Shown one piece after another: positions 1-7,493 of a stretch of 7,712 nucleotides of DNA (within the stretch, counting starts at the first letter, position 1; each line of letters starts with the position of its first letter). The notes beneath the pieces were generated by a model that saw only the letters and a program-made list of their open reading frames with translations, was not told the DNA's origin and searched no databases. Both the position numbers and the translations under genes were made by a program. Location: assembly GCA_017302355.1 (NCBI GenBank), contig JAFLDQ010000163.1:1-7712 (forward strand), written 5' to 3'. The DNA comes from Dechloromonas sp. (lineage in GTDB: Bacteria > Pseudomonadota > Gammaproteobacteria > Burkholderiales > Rhodocyclaceae).

Positions 1-371
1 ATGCGAAGGCCGTGAATACGCTTCACATCGTCAGCGAACAGATCAGTTACTTGCGCTTCAGTAATCACGTCAATGCTGTCGCGTTCGATGGCCTGATGCA
101 GCGCACCCATCAGTTCCGACCCCGTGCGATTGGGCGTGCCGTGCATGCGCATCTTGGCGTGACCGGGATACAGAAACGAGTCCACTAGGCTCAGTGGCAC
201 GTTGCAGTAGTCCGCCAACCACTCAACCGTGGGCGCACCTTCGCGCGCCAAATGCAACGCCATGTCATAGTCGGTCGCGTTCTTGGTCTTGGTCATAATG
301 TCGGCGGCGAAAATTTCAGGGCTGTCGTCGATGTTCTTGGCGCGCTGGAAGCGGCTGCCCGCGGCGAACCC
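1..371 (-). CDS. FAD-dependent flavoprotein (fumarate reductase/flavocytochrome c type), fragment lacking both ends
   Basis: Read on the minus strand, the frame is open from a stop at 414-416 to the left edge. Homology-like sequence seems to begin near 371 with GFAAGSRFQRAKNIDDSPEIF, then IMTKTKN, WLADYCNVPLSLV, YPGHAKMRMHGTPNRTGSEL and DVITEAQVTDLF. This pattern (FAAG-R-Q, DSPE-F, a PGH-x-RMH segment, then a G-x-x-L-M-x-x-L helix followed by an I-T-x-A-x-V-x-x-L strand) is that of the segment after the dinucleotide-binding motif in FAD-binding flavoproteins such as fumarate reductase, urocanate reductase and ketosteroid dehydrogenase relatives. The N-terminal GxGxxG is absent. The only in-frame ATG (294-296) lies inside the conserved region, so it is unlikely to be the true start. 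The C-terminal part lies beyond position 1. GC of the first 300 bases is about 57% by hand count, lower than the fad genes. Substrate cannot be assigned. The family call is from memory of motifs, not a search. Confidence 0.7.
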
Positions 372-827
372 TTGAAGCCATCGGCAATTCTCGAAGCCTT
401 TTTCGGCACCCTGCTACGCATGGGGGAGGACGAGTCCCTGGGTGGCATGACCTTCCTGCGCCTCCTCGGGCGGACGCTGACCGATCCAGCGGACTTCATC
501 CGAAATTTTTTCGCCGGCGAGTACGCCGAAGTGATCGAGCGCTACAAGCGGGCGCTCTTCCGTGCGCTGCCTGATGTGCCTCAGGAGGAGATCATCTGGC
601 GCCTTCACCTGATGCTCGGCTCGGTGTCCTACGCAATTGCCGGTACCGATGTCCTGCAGGTGGTTACCGGTTGCGAAATCGAACTGAACAACGATGGGCC
701 GGATGCCGCCAAGCGTCTTGCGGCCCGCGTGATGCCATTCCTGCTGGGCGGCCTGCGCGCGCCGTTGCCGCAGTTCCAGGAGTTTCCAGAGCAGCAAAAT
801 CAACCAGAGCCGGGTAAAGCGGCCTAA
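252..827 (+). CDS. Truncated TetR-family regulator, C-terminal ligand-binding domain only
   Basis: The frame is open from an ATG at 252, but the first 30 or so residues are the complement of the flavoprotein fragment and do not look like TetR. Recognisable TetR-like sequence starts near 342 (ALEAAARGEPLKPSAILEAF) and continues through FLRLLGRTLTDPADFIRNFF, EYAEVIERYKRAL and EIIWRLHLMLGSVSYAIAG to a stop at 825-827. This all-helical pattern resembles the C-terminal domain of PsrA-type regulators, which respond to long-chain acyl-CoA or fatty acids. About 160 native residues remain; a complete TetR protein has roughly 200-240, so the N-terminal helix-turn-helix is missing and this product should not bind DNA. 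It sits 21 bases upstream of fadE in the same direction, so the intact gene was probably the first gene of the operon and its autoregulator. An internal ATG at 420 is another possible start. The domain is fairly sure; the ligand is inference. Confidence 0.75.
   Translation: MQRHVIVGRVLGLGHNVGGENFRAVVDVLGALEAAARGEPLKPSAILEAFFGTLLRMGEDESLGGMTFLRLLGRTLTDPADFIRNFFAGEYAEVIERYKRALFRALPDVPQEEIIWRLHLMLGSVSYAIAGTDVLQVVTGCEIELNNDGPDAAKRLAARVMPFLLGGLRAPLPQFQEFPEQQNQPEPGKAA
340..372. other. Chimeric junction between flavoprotein fragment and TetR fragment
   Basis: Left of this zone the minus strand encodes a recognisable flavoprotein. Right of it the plus strand encodes a recognisable TetR ligand-binding domain. 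Both genes lack their N-terminal halves here, and base composition changes across the boundary. The exact breakpoint cannot be fixed because both readings look plausible between about 340 and 372. It could be a genomic deletion that removed the 5' ends of two divergent genes, another rearrangement, or a misassembly. No transposon ends or target duplications are visible. Confidence 0.65.
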
Positions 828-834
828 TTCCATC

Positions 835-840
835 AAGGAG
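835..840 (+). promoter_or_regulatory. Ribosome binding site of fadE
   Basis: A consensus AAGGAG lies eight bases before the ATG at 849, in the 21-base gap after the TetR stop. It is the strongest Shine-Dalgarno match in the window and fixes the fadE start. Confidence 0.85.
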
Positions 841-848
841 AACAGAAC

Positions 849-3200
849 ATGATCGACGTGATCATCCCTCTGCTGACCGTGGTAGCGGTGGCAGTTGCCG
901 TGCTGATCGGTGTCCGGCCTGTAAGGCGTGCACTGATCAGCCGGCCTATTTTTTCAACCTACAAGAAAATCCTGCCGCAGATGTCGGAAACCGAGCGCGA
1001 TGCGCTCGAGGCTGGCACGGTGTGGTGGGATGGCGAGCTGTTCCGCGGCAAGCCAGACTGGAACAAGCTGCACGCCTATCCGGTGCCGAAGTTGACGGCG
1101 GAAGAGCAATCCTTCCTCGACAACGAGGTCGAGGAAGCCTGCCGTCTGGTCGACGACTGGCAGGTTTCGCACGTCGATCAGGACATGTCGCCGGAAGCCT
1201 GGAAGTACATCAAGGACAAGGGCTTCCTCGGCATGATCATCCCGAAGAAGTACGGCGGCCTCGAGTTTTCCGCCTACGCCCATTCGCAGATCGTGACCAA
1301 GCTGTCGACGCGCTCCTCCGCGCTGTCGGTCTCGGTCATGGTTCCGAACTCGCTCGGCCCGGCCGAACTGCTGCTGCATTACGGCACCGAGGAACAGAAG
1401 AACCATTACCTGCCGCGCCTGGCCAGGGGCATCGAGGTGCCCGCCTTCGCGCTGACCAGCCCGTGGGCCGGTTCCGACGCCGCCTCGATTCCCGATACCG
1501 GCGTCGTCTGCAAGGGCATGTGGCAGGGCAAGGAAGTGATCGGCATGCGGGTCAATTGGGACAAGCGCTACATCACGCTGGCTCCCGTGTGCACGGTCTT
1601 CGGGCTGGCCTTCCATCTCTTTGACCCGGACGGCTTGCTCGGCACCAAGAAGCACGTCGGCATCACCTGCGCGCTGGTTCCCTACGATCATCCGGGGGTC
1701 GACACCGGGCGTCGCCACTTCCCGCTCAACGCCATGTTCATGAACGGCCCGACGCGCGGCAAGGACGTCTTCATGCCGCTCGACTTCATCATCGGCGGTC
1801 CGAAGATGGCGGGGCAGGGCTGGCGCATGCTGATGGAGTGCCTGGCGGCGGGACGTTCGATCTCGCTGCCGTCGTCCAACGCCGGCATGTCGCAGATGAT
1901 CGCGCGTACGGTCGGCGGCTACGCCCGCGTGCGCAGCCAGTTCAAGATGGCCGTCGGCCGCTTCGAGGGGGTCGAGGAGGCGTTGACCCGCATCGGCGCC
2001 TTTACCTACATGACCAATGCCACGCGGACGATGACCGCCGGCGCCGTCGATCTCGGCGAGAAGCCCTCCGTCGTCTCGGCGATCGCCAAGTATCACGTGA
2101 CCGAGCGCGCCCGCCAGGTGGCCAACGACGGCATGGATGTGGTCGGCGGCAAGGGCATCTGCCTTGGCCCGTCCAACTTCCTTGGCCGTGCCTACCAGCA
2201 GGTGCCGATCGCCATCACCGTCGAGGGCGCCAACATTCTCACCCGTTCGCTGATCATCTTCGGCCAGGGCGCCATCCGCTGCCATCCCTACCTGTTGGCG
2301 GAAATGCACGCGGCGCACAACCAGGATGCGCGTCAGGGTCTGGTCGACTTCGACAAGGCCCTGTGGGGGCATATCGGTTACACGATCCGGAACGGCTTCC
2401 GCGCCCTGTGGCTGGGCATGACGGGTTCGCACTTCGTCGGCGTCAATGTCGACGTGGCGCCCGAAGTTCGCCGCTACTACCAGCAGATGACCCGCTTCTC
2501 GACCGCCTTTGCCTTCCTGGCGGACATCTCCCTGCTGGTGCTGGGCGGCAGCGTCAAGCGTCGTGAGAAGCTCTCCGCGCGCCTTGGCGACATTCTGGCC
2601 CAGATGTACCTGATCTCGTGCACGCTGAAGCGCTTCGAAGCCGACGGCCGTCCGGCCGCCGACCTGCCGATGGTGAACTGGGCGATCTGGGATGCGATGT
2701 ACAAGGCGCAGGAGGCGTTCGACGGCGTCATCGCCAATTTCCCCAACCGCTTCATCGGCGCCTTCCTGCACCGCAGCATCTTCCCGTGGGGTCACCCGTA
2801 TGTCGTGCCCTCCGACGATCTCGGTCACAAGGTTGCCAGACTGCTGATCGAGCCGTCGGAAGCGCGCGACCGCCTGACCGCCGAGTGCTTCCTGCCGATG
2901 ACCGAAAGCGAACCGGCCGGCGCCATCGAACTGGCATTGGCGGCGACGATCCAGGCCGAAGCCATCGAAGCCAAGATCCGCGAGGCCGAGAAGGCCGGGC
3001 GGTTCGCCAACAACCCGCTCGCCAATGTGCGCGACATCGCCGTTGCGGCAGCGGAGTGCGGCGTCATCACGGCGGCCGAGTTCGAGATCATGAAGCGGCG
3101 CAACGCGCTGCGCGACATCGTCGTCCATGTCGATGACTTCCCGTTCGACTTCGACGTGGCGACGGCCAACAAGCCGAGGCTCGAGCGCAAGGCGGCCTGA
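849..3200 (+). CDS. fadE: Acyl-CoA dehydrogenase, FadE type, membrane-anchored
   Basis: FadE catalyses the first step of beta-oxidation, FAD-dependent conversion of acyl-CoA to trans-2-enoyl-CoA, passing electrons on to the ETF/quinone system. The product has 783 residues, close to the roughly 814 of E. coli FadE and far longer than soluble 380-residue acyl-CoA dehydrogenases. Residues 3-22 form a hydrophobic N-terminal helix followed by basic residues, so the enzyme probably sits on the inner membrane facing the cytoplasm. Acyl-CoA dehydrogenase N-terminal, middle and flavin-binding C-terminal domains follow (about 80-490), with FALTSPWAGSDA, GMRVNWDKRYITLAP, NGPTRGKDVF and GGPKMAGQGWRM. ITVEGANILTRS carries Glu459, the expected catalytic base by family position. 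The last 290 residues match the FadE-specific C-terminal region (DUF1974-like). Odd: Trp206 replaces the acidic or polar residue usual in the TSPEAGSD motif. The start follows a strong Shine-Dalgarno sequence, and the stop overlaps the thiolase ATG. Confidence 0.95.
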   Translation: MIDVIIPLLTVVAVAVAVLIGVRPVRRALISRPIFSTYKKILPQMSETERDALEAGTVWWDGELFRGKPDWNKLHAYPVPKLTAEEQSFLDNEVEEACRLVDDWQVSHVDQDMSPEAWKYIKDKGFLGMIIPKKYGGLEFSAYAHSQIVTKLSTRSSALSVSVMVPNSLGPAELLLHYGTEEQKNHYLPRLARGIEVPAFALTSPWAGSDAASIPDTGVVCKGMWQGKEVIGMRVNWDKRYITLAPVCTVFGLAFHLFDPDGLLGTKKHVGITCALVPYDHPGVDTGRRHFPLNAMFMNGPTRGKDVFMPLDFIIGGPKMAGQGWRMLMECLAAGRSISLPSSNAGMSQMIARTVGGYARVRSQFKMAVGRFEGVEEALTRIGAFTYMTNATRTMTAGAVDLGEKPSVVSAIAKYHVTERARQVANDGMDVVGGKGICLGPSNFLGRAYQQVPIAITVEGANILTRSLIIFGQGAIRCHPYLLAEMHAAHNQDARQGLVDFDKALWGHIGYTIRNGFRALWLGMTGSHFVGVNVDVAPEVRRYYQQMTRFSTAFAFLADISLLVLGGSVKRREKLSARLGDILAQMYLISCTLKRFEADGRPAADLPMVNWAIWDAMYKAQEAFDGVIANFPNRFIGAFLHRSIFPWGHPYVVPSDDLGHKVARLLIEPSEARDRLTAECFLPMTESEPAGAIELALAATIQAEAIEAKIREAEKAGRFANNPLANVRDIAVAAAECGVITAAEFEIMKRRNALRDIVVHVDDFPFDFDVATANKPRLERKAA

Positions 3201-4483
3201 TGAAGACGATCTACGTGGTGGACGGCGCGCGGACGCCGTTCCTCAAGGCGCGCAGCGGGCCCGGGCCGTTCCCCGCGTCCGATCTGGCGACCCAGGCCGG
3301 ACGCAGCCTGCTGCTGCGCCAGCCGTTTTCGCCGGAGGATCTCGACGAGGTCATCCTGGGCTGTGCGGCGCCTTCGCCCGACGAGACCAACATCGGGCGC
3401 ATGGTGGCGCTGCGTCTGGGCTGCGGCAACAAGGTGCCCGGCTGGACGGTGATGCGTAACTGCGCCAGCGGCATGCAGGCGCTCGATTCGGCGATTGCCA
3501 ACATCCAGTGCGGGCGTTCCTCGCTGGTGCTCGCCGGGGGCGTCGATGCGCTGTCGCACGCGCCGCTGCTTTACTCGGAGGCGATGGTGCGCTGGTTCGC
3601 CGGGATGATGGCGATGAAATCGGCTGGCCAGAAGGCCGGTCATTTCGTCAAGCTGCGCCCGGGGGCGCTGCTCAGTCCGGTGATCGGCCTGATGAAGGGC
3701 CTGACCGATCCCGTCTGCGGCCTGCTGATGGGTCAGACCGCGGAGAACCTGGCGTGGAAATTCGGCATCGACCGCCAGCAGATGGATGCCTTCGCCGTGC
3801 GCAGTCACCAGCGCGTCATGGCTGGCCGTGCTGCCGGGCATTACGGCGAGATCGTGCCGCTGGTCGACGACAAGGGGAATATCTACGGCGAGGACGACGG
3901 CGTGCGTCCCGATGCCAGCATGGCCGGCATGGCCAAGCTGAAGCCGTTCTTCGACAAGAAGTATGGCAACATCACCGCCGCCAACAGCTCGCAGATCACC
4001 GACGGCGCCGCCTGGCTGATCCTGGCTGCGGAAGAGGCGGTCAGGAAATGGAACCTCAAGCCGCTCGGCCGCATCGTCGATAGCGCGTGGGCCGGCCTCG
4101 ATCCGGCGCAGATGGGGCTTGGCCCGGTGCATGCGGCGACGCCGATCCTGCAGCGGCACGGTCTCGGGCTCAACGATCTTGACGCCTGGGAAATCAACGA
4201 GGCCTTCGCCGCCCAGGTTCTCGGCTGCCTCGAAGCCTGGAAGTCGGACGACTACTGTCGCGAGCAGCTCGGACTTCCTGGCGCCCTTGGCGCGCTCGAC
4301 GAACACAGGCTGAACGTCGACGGCGGAGCGATCGCCGTCGGCCACCCGGTGGGCGCCTCGGGCGCGCGCATCGTCCTCCATCTGTTGCATGTCCTGCGCG
4401 AGAAGCAGGCGAAGCGCGGCATGGCCACCATCTGCATCGGCGGCGGGCTGGGCGGCGCCATGCTGGTCGAGGCGGAGAACTGA
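3200..4483 (+). CDS. fadI: Acetyl-CoA C-acyltransferase (3-ketoacyl-CoA thiolase), FadI/HADHB-like
   Basis: This thiolase performs the last beta-oxidation step, cleaving 3-ketoacyl-CoA with CoA to give acetyl-CoA and a shortened acyl-CoA. All catalytic landmarks are visible: nucleophile Cys88 in RNCASGMQA, NEAF at 333-336, His382 in GHPVGASG, and Cys412 in CIGGGLGGA near the C terminus. MGQTAENLAWKFGI, DNGIRP-like DDGVRPDAS, MAKLKPFF and TAANSSQITDGAA follow the order seen in FadI and mitochondrial HADHB. At 427 residues it is close to FadI (436) and longer than FadA (387). The extra loop with LSPVIGLMKGLTDPVCGLL before MGQTAE is also a FadI/HADHB trait, which is why I prefer that symbol. The ATG shares its A with the fadE stop (TGATG), suggesting translational coupling; AAGG at 3189-3192 is the likely ribosome site. 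It presumably partners the bifunctional enzyme encoded at 5442-7361. A biosynthetic acetoacetyl-CoA thiolase is less likely in this context. Confidence 0.92.
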   Translation: MKTIYVVDGARTPFLKARSGPGPFPASDLATQAGRSLLLRQPFSPEDLDEVILGCAAPSPDETNIGRMVALRLGCGNKVPGWTVMRNCASGMQALDSAIANIQCGRSSLVLAGGVDALSHAPLLYSEAMVRWFAGMMAMKSAGQKAGHFVKLRPGALLSPVIGLMKGLTDPVCGLLMGQTAENLAWKFGIDRQQMDAFAVRSHQRVMAGRAAGHYGEIVPLVDDKGNIYGEDDGVRPDASMAGMAKLKPFFDKKYGNITAANSSQITDGAAWLILAAEEAVRKWNLKPLGRIVDSAWAGLDPAQMGLGPVHAATPILQRHGLGLNDLDAWEINEAFAAQVLGCLEAWKSDDYCREQLGLPGALGALDEHRLNVDGGAIAVGHPVGASGARIVLHLLHVLREKQAKRGMATICIGGGLGGAMLVEAEN

Positions 4484-4484
4484 G

Positions 4485-5429
4485 ATGCGGATCGGTATCG
4501 TCGTTGATTCGGCCTGCGACCTGCCCCGTGATTTCCTGACGGAAAACGATGTGCGCATCATGCCGATCACCTTGCGCATCGGCGACCTGCTGATCGAGGA
4601 CCGTCGCGATCCGGAGGAGACACAGGCGTTCTACGTCAGGCATCTCGACCGCAAGAGCGAGGATTTCGCCGAGTCGATTCCCTATTCGGTCGAGCAGATC
4701 GAAAGCCTGTTTCTCGATCGCCTGGTTCTCGATTACGACTACGTTTTCTGCCTGACCATCACCAGCACGCGCAGCCCGATCTTCGATCATGCGATGCAGG
4801 CGTCGCGCGCGATCCTCGGCCGCTACAGGACGGTTCGCCGTGCGGCGGGGTTGTCCGAGCGCTTCGGTCTCGCCGTCGTGTCGACGCGCAACCTGTTCAC
4901 CGGGCAGGCGGTGCCGGTGGCCGAAGCGGTGCGCCTGATCCGCGCCGGCGGTGCGCCGAGCGATATCGGCAAGTGTCTGCACGACCTGGTCGAGCAGACG
5001 CACACCTACCTGGTTCCGGCCGGCCTCTTTCACATCTACCGGCGGGCCTCCAAGAAGGGAGACAAGAGCCTGAGCTGGGGTTCATACACGCTCGGCTCGT
5101 GGCTCGACGTCAAGCCGATCCTCCATTGCCATCGCGATGTGACGAACACCATCGACAAGGTGCGCGGCTTTGCGGCTGGCGCCGAGCGGATATTCGCGAT
5201 GGCCGCCAAGCGGGTGCGCGACGGCATCGACACACCGTATGTCTGTATCAGCTATGGCGGTCAGCCGGAGGTCGTCCGCAGCCTGCCGGGCTATGCCGAT
5301 CTGGCCGAAGCGGCGAGCAAGCACGGTGCAGAAGTCCTGATTTCTCCGATGAGCACGACGGCGGCGGTCAATGTCGGCCCCGGCGCCCTGTCGCTGGCCT
5401 TCGCCGCCAGCGGCCATCGCCCTAATTGA
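4485..5429 (+). CDS. DegV-family fatty-acid-binding protein
   Basis: DegV proteins bind a free fatty acid in a two-domain fold; in Firmicutes (FakB) they present it to the kinase FakA. Here 314 residues open with MRIGIVVDSACDLP, the hallmark N-terminal strand and loop, and contain WLDVKPILHCHRD (the family's KPIL region) and end with NVGPGALSLAFA, the DegV C-terminal signature. The usual serine-rich SSGLSGT loop is replaced by TITSTRSPIFDHA (near residue 90), and the VDS-x-S-G loop by VVSTRNLFTGQA, so it belongs to a divergent branch. No signal peptide is present, so it is cytoplasmic. The frame is open from 4389, but the ATG at 4485 is chosen because it starts the family motif, follows GGAG at 4474-4477, and lies one base after the thiolase stop. 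No FakA-like kinase is in the window. Its place between two beta-oxidation enzymes suggests a fatty-acid carrier or sensor for this pathway; that role is inference. Confidence 0.85.
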   Translation: MRIGIVVDSACDLPRDFLTENDVRIMPITLRIGDLLIEDRRDPEETQAFYVRHLDRKSEDFAESIPYSVEQIESLFLDRLVLDYDYVFCLTITSTRSPIFDHAMQASRAILGRYRTVRRAAGLSERFGLAVVSTRNLFTGQAVPVAEAVRLIRAGGAPSDIGKCLHDLVEQTHTYLVPAGLFHIYRRASKKGDKSLSWGSYTLGSWLDVKPILHCHRDVTNTIDKVRGFAAGAERIFAMAAKRVRDGIDTPYVCISYGGQPEVVRSLPGYADLAEAASKHGAEVLISPMSTTAAVNVGPGALSLAFAASGHRPN

Positions 5430-5441
5430 GATAGATAGCGG

Positions 5442-7361
5442 ATGATGAATTTCAATTTACAACACTGGCAGATCGTGACCGAAGCGGACGGGATTGCCGT
5501 CGCGACGCTGGACAAGCAGGGCGCTGCCGCCAATGCGCTGTCGGCCGAAGTCCTCGGCGAATTCGGGCAGTTGCTCGACCGGCTCGACGCCGATCCGCCG
5601 AAGGGGCTGATCATCCGTTCGGGCAAGGCGGCGGGCTTCGTCGCCGGCGCCGACATCCAGGAGTTTTCCCAGCTCGATACCGCCGAGAAGGGGCGCGCCC
5701 TGGTTGCCCGCGGCTGGGAGCTGTTCAACCGGCTGGCGGCCGTGCGTTACCCGACCCTGGCGCTGGTTCGCGGCCACTGCCTCGGCGGCGGCCTGGAACT
5801 GGCGCTGGCGTGCCGCTACCTGCTGGCGGTCGACGAGCCGGGCACGAAGATGGGTCTGCCGGAAGTCATGCTCGGCATCTTTCCCGGCTGGGGCGGCATG
5901 CTGCGCCTGCCGGAACGCGTCGGCCCGGCCGCCGCGATGGACATGATGCTGACCGGCAAGACGATCGATGCCCGACGGGCGAAGCGCATGGGGCTGGCCG
6001 ACGACGCCGTGCCGCCGCGGATCATGGATCGCGCCGCGCGCATGATGGTGCTGTCGAACGCGCCGCGCCATCCCCTGCCGGCGACGCAAAGACTGCTCAA
6101 CGGCCCGCTCAAGAGCGTCGTCGCCAGCGGCGCGCGCAAGCAGGTGGCCAAACGCGCGCGTCCGCAGCATTACCCGGCGCCGTACGCGATCATCGACATC
6201 TGGGCGAAGCACAATGGCAACGCGCTGGCCGCGCCGGAACTGGTCGACGGCATCGTCCGCTCGCCGACGGCGCGCAACCTGGTGCGCGTCTTCTTCCTGC
6301 AGGAGCGCCTGAAGAGCTTCGGCAAGGACTCGCACTTCAAGGCCAGACGCGTCCATGTCGTCGGCGTCGGCACCATGGGCGGCGACATTGCCGCCTGGTG
6401 CGCGCTGCGCGGCATGACGGTGACCCTGCAGGATCAGGGCCTGGAGCGCATCGCCCCGGCGCTCAAGCGCGCCCGCGAGAATTTCGCGCGGCGCATCAAG
6501 GACAAGCTGCAATTGCGCGCGATCATGGACCGCCTGATTCCCGATCCGGACGGCGCCGGTGCGGCGCATGCCGACGTCGTCATCGAGGCCATCTTCGAGA
6601 ACGTCGAGGCCAAGCATGCATTGCTGCGCAAGCTGGATGCGGTGATGAAGCCGGACGCCGTGCTGGCGACCAACACCTCCAGCCTCAAACTGGAAGACCT
6701 GCGCACGGTGCTGCAACGCCCCGGGCGTCTGGTCGGCATCCACTTCTTCAATCCGGTGGCGATGATGCCGCTGGTCGAGGTGGTCGCCGCCGACGGCGCC
6801 GATCCCGCAATGGTCCAGGCCGCCTGCGCCTTCGTCCGGCAGATCGACAAGCTGCCGCTGCCGGTCAGGAGCGAACCGGGCTTTCTCGTCAATGCCGTCC
6901 TCGCCCCCTACATGCTGGAGGCGATGCGCGCGGTCGACGAGGGAATCAGCCCGGAAACCGTCGACGAGGCGATGCTGGCGTTCGGCATGCCGATGGGTCC
7001 GGTCGAGCTGGCCGATACGGTCGGTCTCGACATCGCCGTCGCCGCCGGCAGGCAGTTGGCGGGCGGGGCGGAAGCGCCGCGCTGCCTGATGGCCCGGGTC
7101 GACCAGGGGCAACTCGGCAAGAAGACCGGCCAGGGCTTCTACGCCTGGACCGCCGGCAAGGCGCAGAAGGGGGCGGCCGGAACGCCGCCGCCGCAGCTCG
7201 CCGCCCGCCTGGTCAAGCCGCTGATCGATCGCGTCGACCACCTGGTCGTCACCGGCGTCGTCGCCGATGCCGACCTCGCCGACGCCGGCGTGATCTTCGG
7301 GACCGGGTTCGCACCCTTCACCGGCGGGCCGCTCAATTATCGCAAGACGCAGGCGCAATAG
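5442..7361 (+). CDS. fadB: Bifunctional enoyl-CoA hydratase/3-hydroxyacyl-CoA dehydrogenase (FadB/FadJ type), compact
   Basis: It hydrates 2-enoyl-CoA to L-3-hydroxyacyl-CoA and oxidises that with NAD+ to 3-ketoacyl-CoA. The N-terminal crotonase domain (about 10-190) shows the oxyanion-hole segments FVAGADIQEF and CLGGGLELA, with Glu119 and Glu141 (GLPEVMLG) matching the two catalytic glutamates of E. coli FadB. The Rossmann domain starts with GVGTMG at 308-313, followed by TNTSSLKLEDL and HFFNP, whose His434 with Glu446 matches the dehydrogenase dyad spacing of FadB. One complete C-terminal dehydrogenase domain follows (EPGFLVNAVLAPY to KKTGQGFY). The second is abbreviated and stops right after FGTGFAPFTGGPLNY. 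At 639 residues it is 75-90 shorter than E. coli FadB or FadJ. It begins 12 bases after degV with a weak ribosome site, and a second ATG at 5445 is an equally possible start. The symbol denotes the type; fadJ would fit the FadI-like partner equally well. Confidence 0.93.
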   Translation: MMNFNLQHWQIVTEADGIAVATLDKQGAAANALSAEVLGEFGQLLDRLDADPPKGLIIRSGKAAGFVAGADIQEFSQLDTAEKGRALVARGWELFNRLAAVRYPTLALVRGHCLGGGLELALACRYLLAVDEPGTKMGLPEVMLGIFPGWGGMLRLPERVGPAAAMDMMLTGKTIDARRAKRMGLADDAVPPRIMDRAARMMVLSNAPRHPLPATQRLLNGPLKSVVASGARKQVAKRARPQHYPAPYAIIDIWAKHNGNALAAPELVDGIVRSPTARNLVRVFFLQERLKSFGKDSHFKARRVHVVGVGTMGGDIAAWCALRGMTVTLQDQGLERIAPALKRARENFARRIKDKLQLRAIMDRLIPDPDGAGAAHADVVIEAIFENVEAKHALLRKLDAVMKPDAVLATNTSSLKLEDLRTVLQRPGRLVGIHFFNPVAMMPLVEVVAADGADPAMVQAACAFVRQIDKLPLPVRSEPGFLVNAVLAPYMLEAMRAVDEGISPETVDEAMLAFGMPMGPVELADTVGLDIAVAAGRQLAGGAEAPRCLMARVDQGQLGKKTGQGFYAWTAGKAQKGAAGTPPPQLAARLVKPLIDRVDHLVVTGVVADADLADAGVIFGTGFAPFTGGPLNYRKTQAQ

Positions 7362-7384
7362 TCCGTTGCCTCGGGACAACACTC

Positions 7385-7405
7385 TGCCGGAAATCCATTC
7401 CGGCA
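7385..7405. terminator. Perfect 8-bp inverted repeat between fadB and fadL, possible terminator or operator
   Basis: TGCCGGAA at 7385-7392 is the exact inverse of TTCCGGCA at 7398-7405, separated by a five-base loop, 24 bases after the fadB stop. A second, smaller inverted repeat (GCCAG at 7408-7412 with CTGGC at 7419-7423) follows directly. The position suits transcription termination of the operon, but no run of T follows, so it is not a standard intrinsic terminator. A palindromic operator for a TetR-like regulator is an alternative. Confidence 0.45.
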
Positions 7406-7489
7406 TCGCCAGTTCGTGCTGGCTGGAAACGGACGGCTGATGTCTAATCGGAAGGTTGCGAAACCGCACAAAATCAACTGTCTTCGAGT

Positions 7490-7493
7490 GGAG
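7490..7493 (+). promoter_or_regulatory. Ribosome binding site of the fadL-like gene
   Basis: GGAG, within GTGGAGAG, lies six bases before the ATG at 7500 and supports that start. The gap 7362-7499 otherwise holds the two hairpins and no promoter that I could assign with confidence. Confidence 0.7.

Noticed and set aside
1..371. Insertion sequence or phage attachment site at the left junction
   Set aside because: No transposase-like reading, terminal inverted repeat, direct repeat or tRNA end is visible near the junction, so a mobile element cannot be supported.
954..3128. A 724-residue open frame on the minus strand opposite fadE
   Set aside because: It is an antisense shadow of a GC-rich gene: its composition is rich in Arg, His, Asp, Gly and Gln with no recognisable motif, while the plus strand gives a clear FadE.
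4389..4484. Upstream extension of the DegV reading frame
   Set aside because: This stretch encodes Arg/Ala/Ser-rich shadow sequence within the thiolase gene. The DegV signature starts at the ATG at 4485, which has its own ribosome site.
2825..4579. A 584-residue minus-strand frame spanning the fadE-thiolase border
   Set aside because: It crosses two well-supported plus-strand genes and shows no domain signature.
7443..7448. TCTAAT as a possible -10 element for fadL
   Set aside because: Five of six bases match the consensus, but no reasonable -35 element lies 16-18 bases upstream, so I do not call a promoter.
5457..7469. A 670-residue open frame on the minus strand opposite the bifunctional enzyme
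   Set aside because: Same reason: low-complexity composition and no family motif, against a complete set of catalytic motifs on the plus strand.
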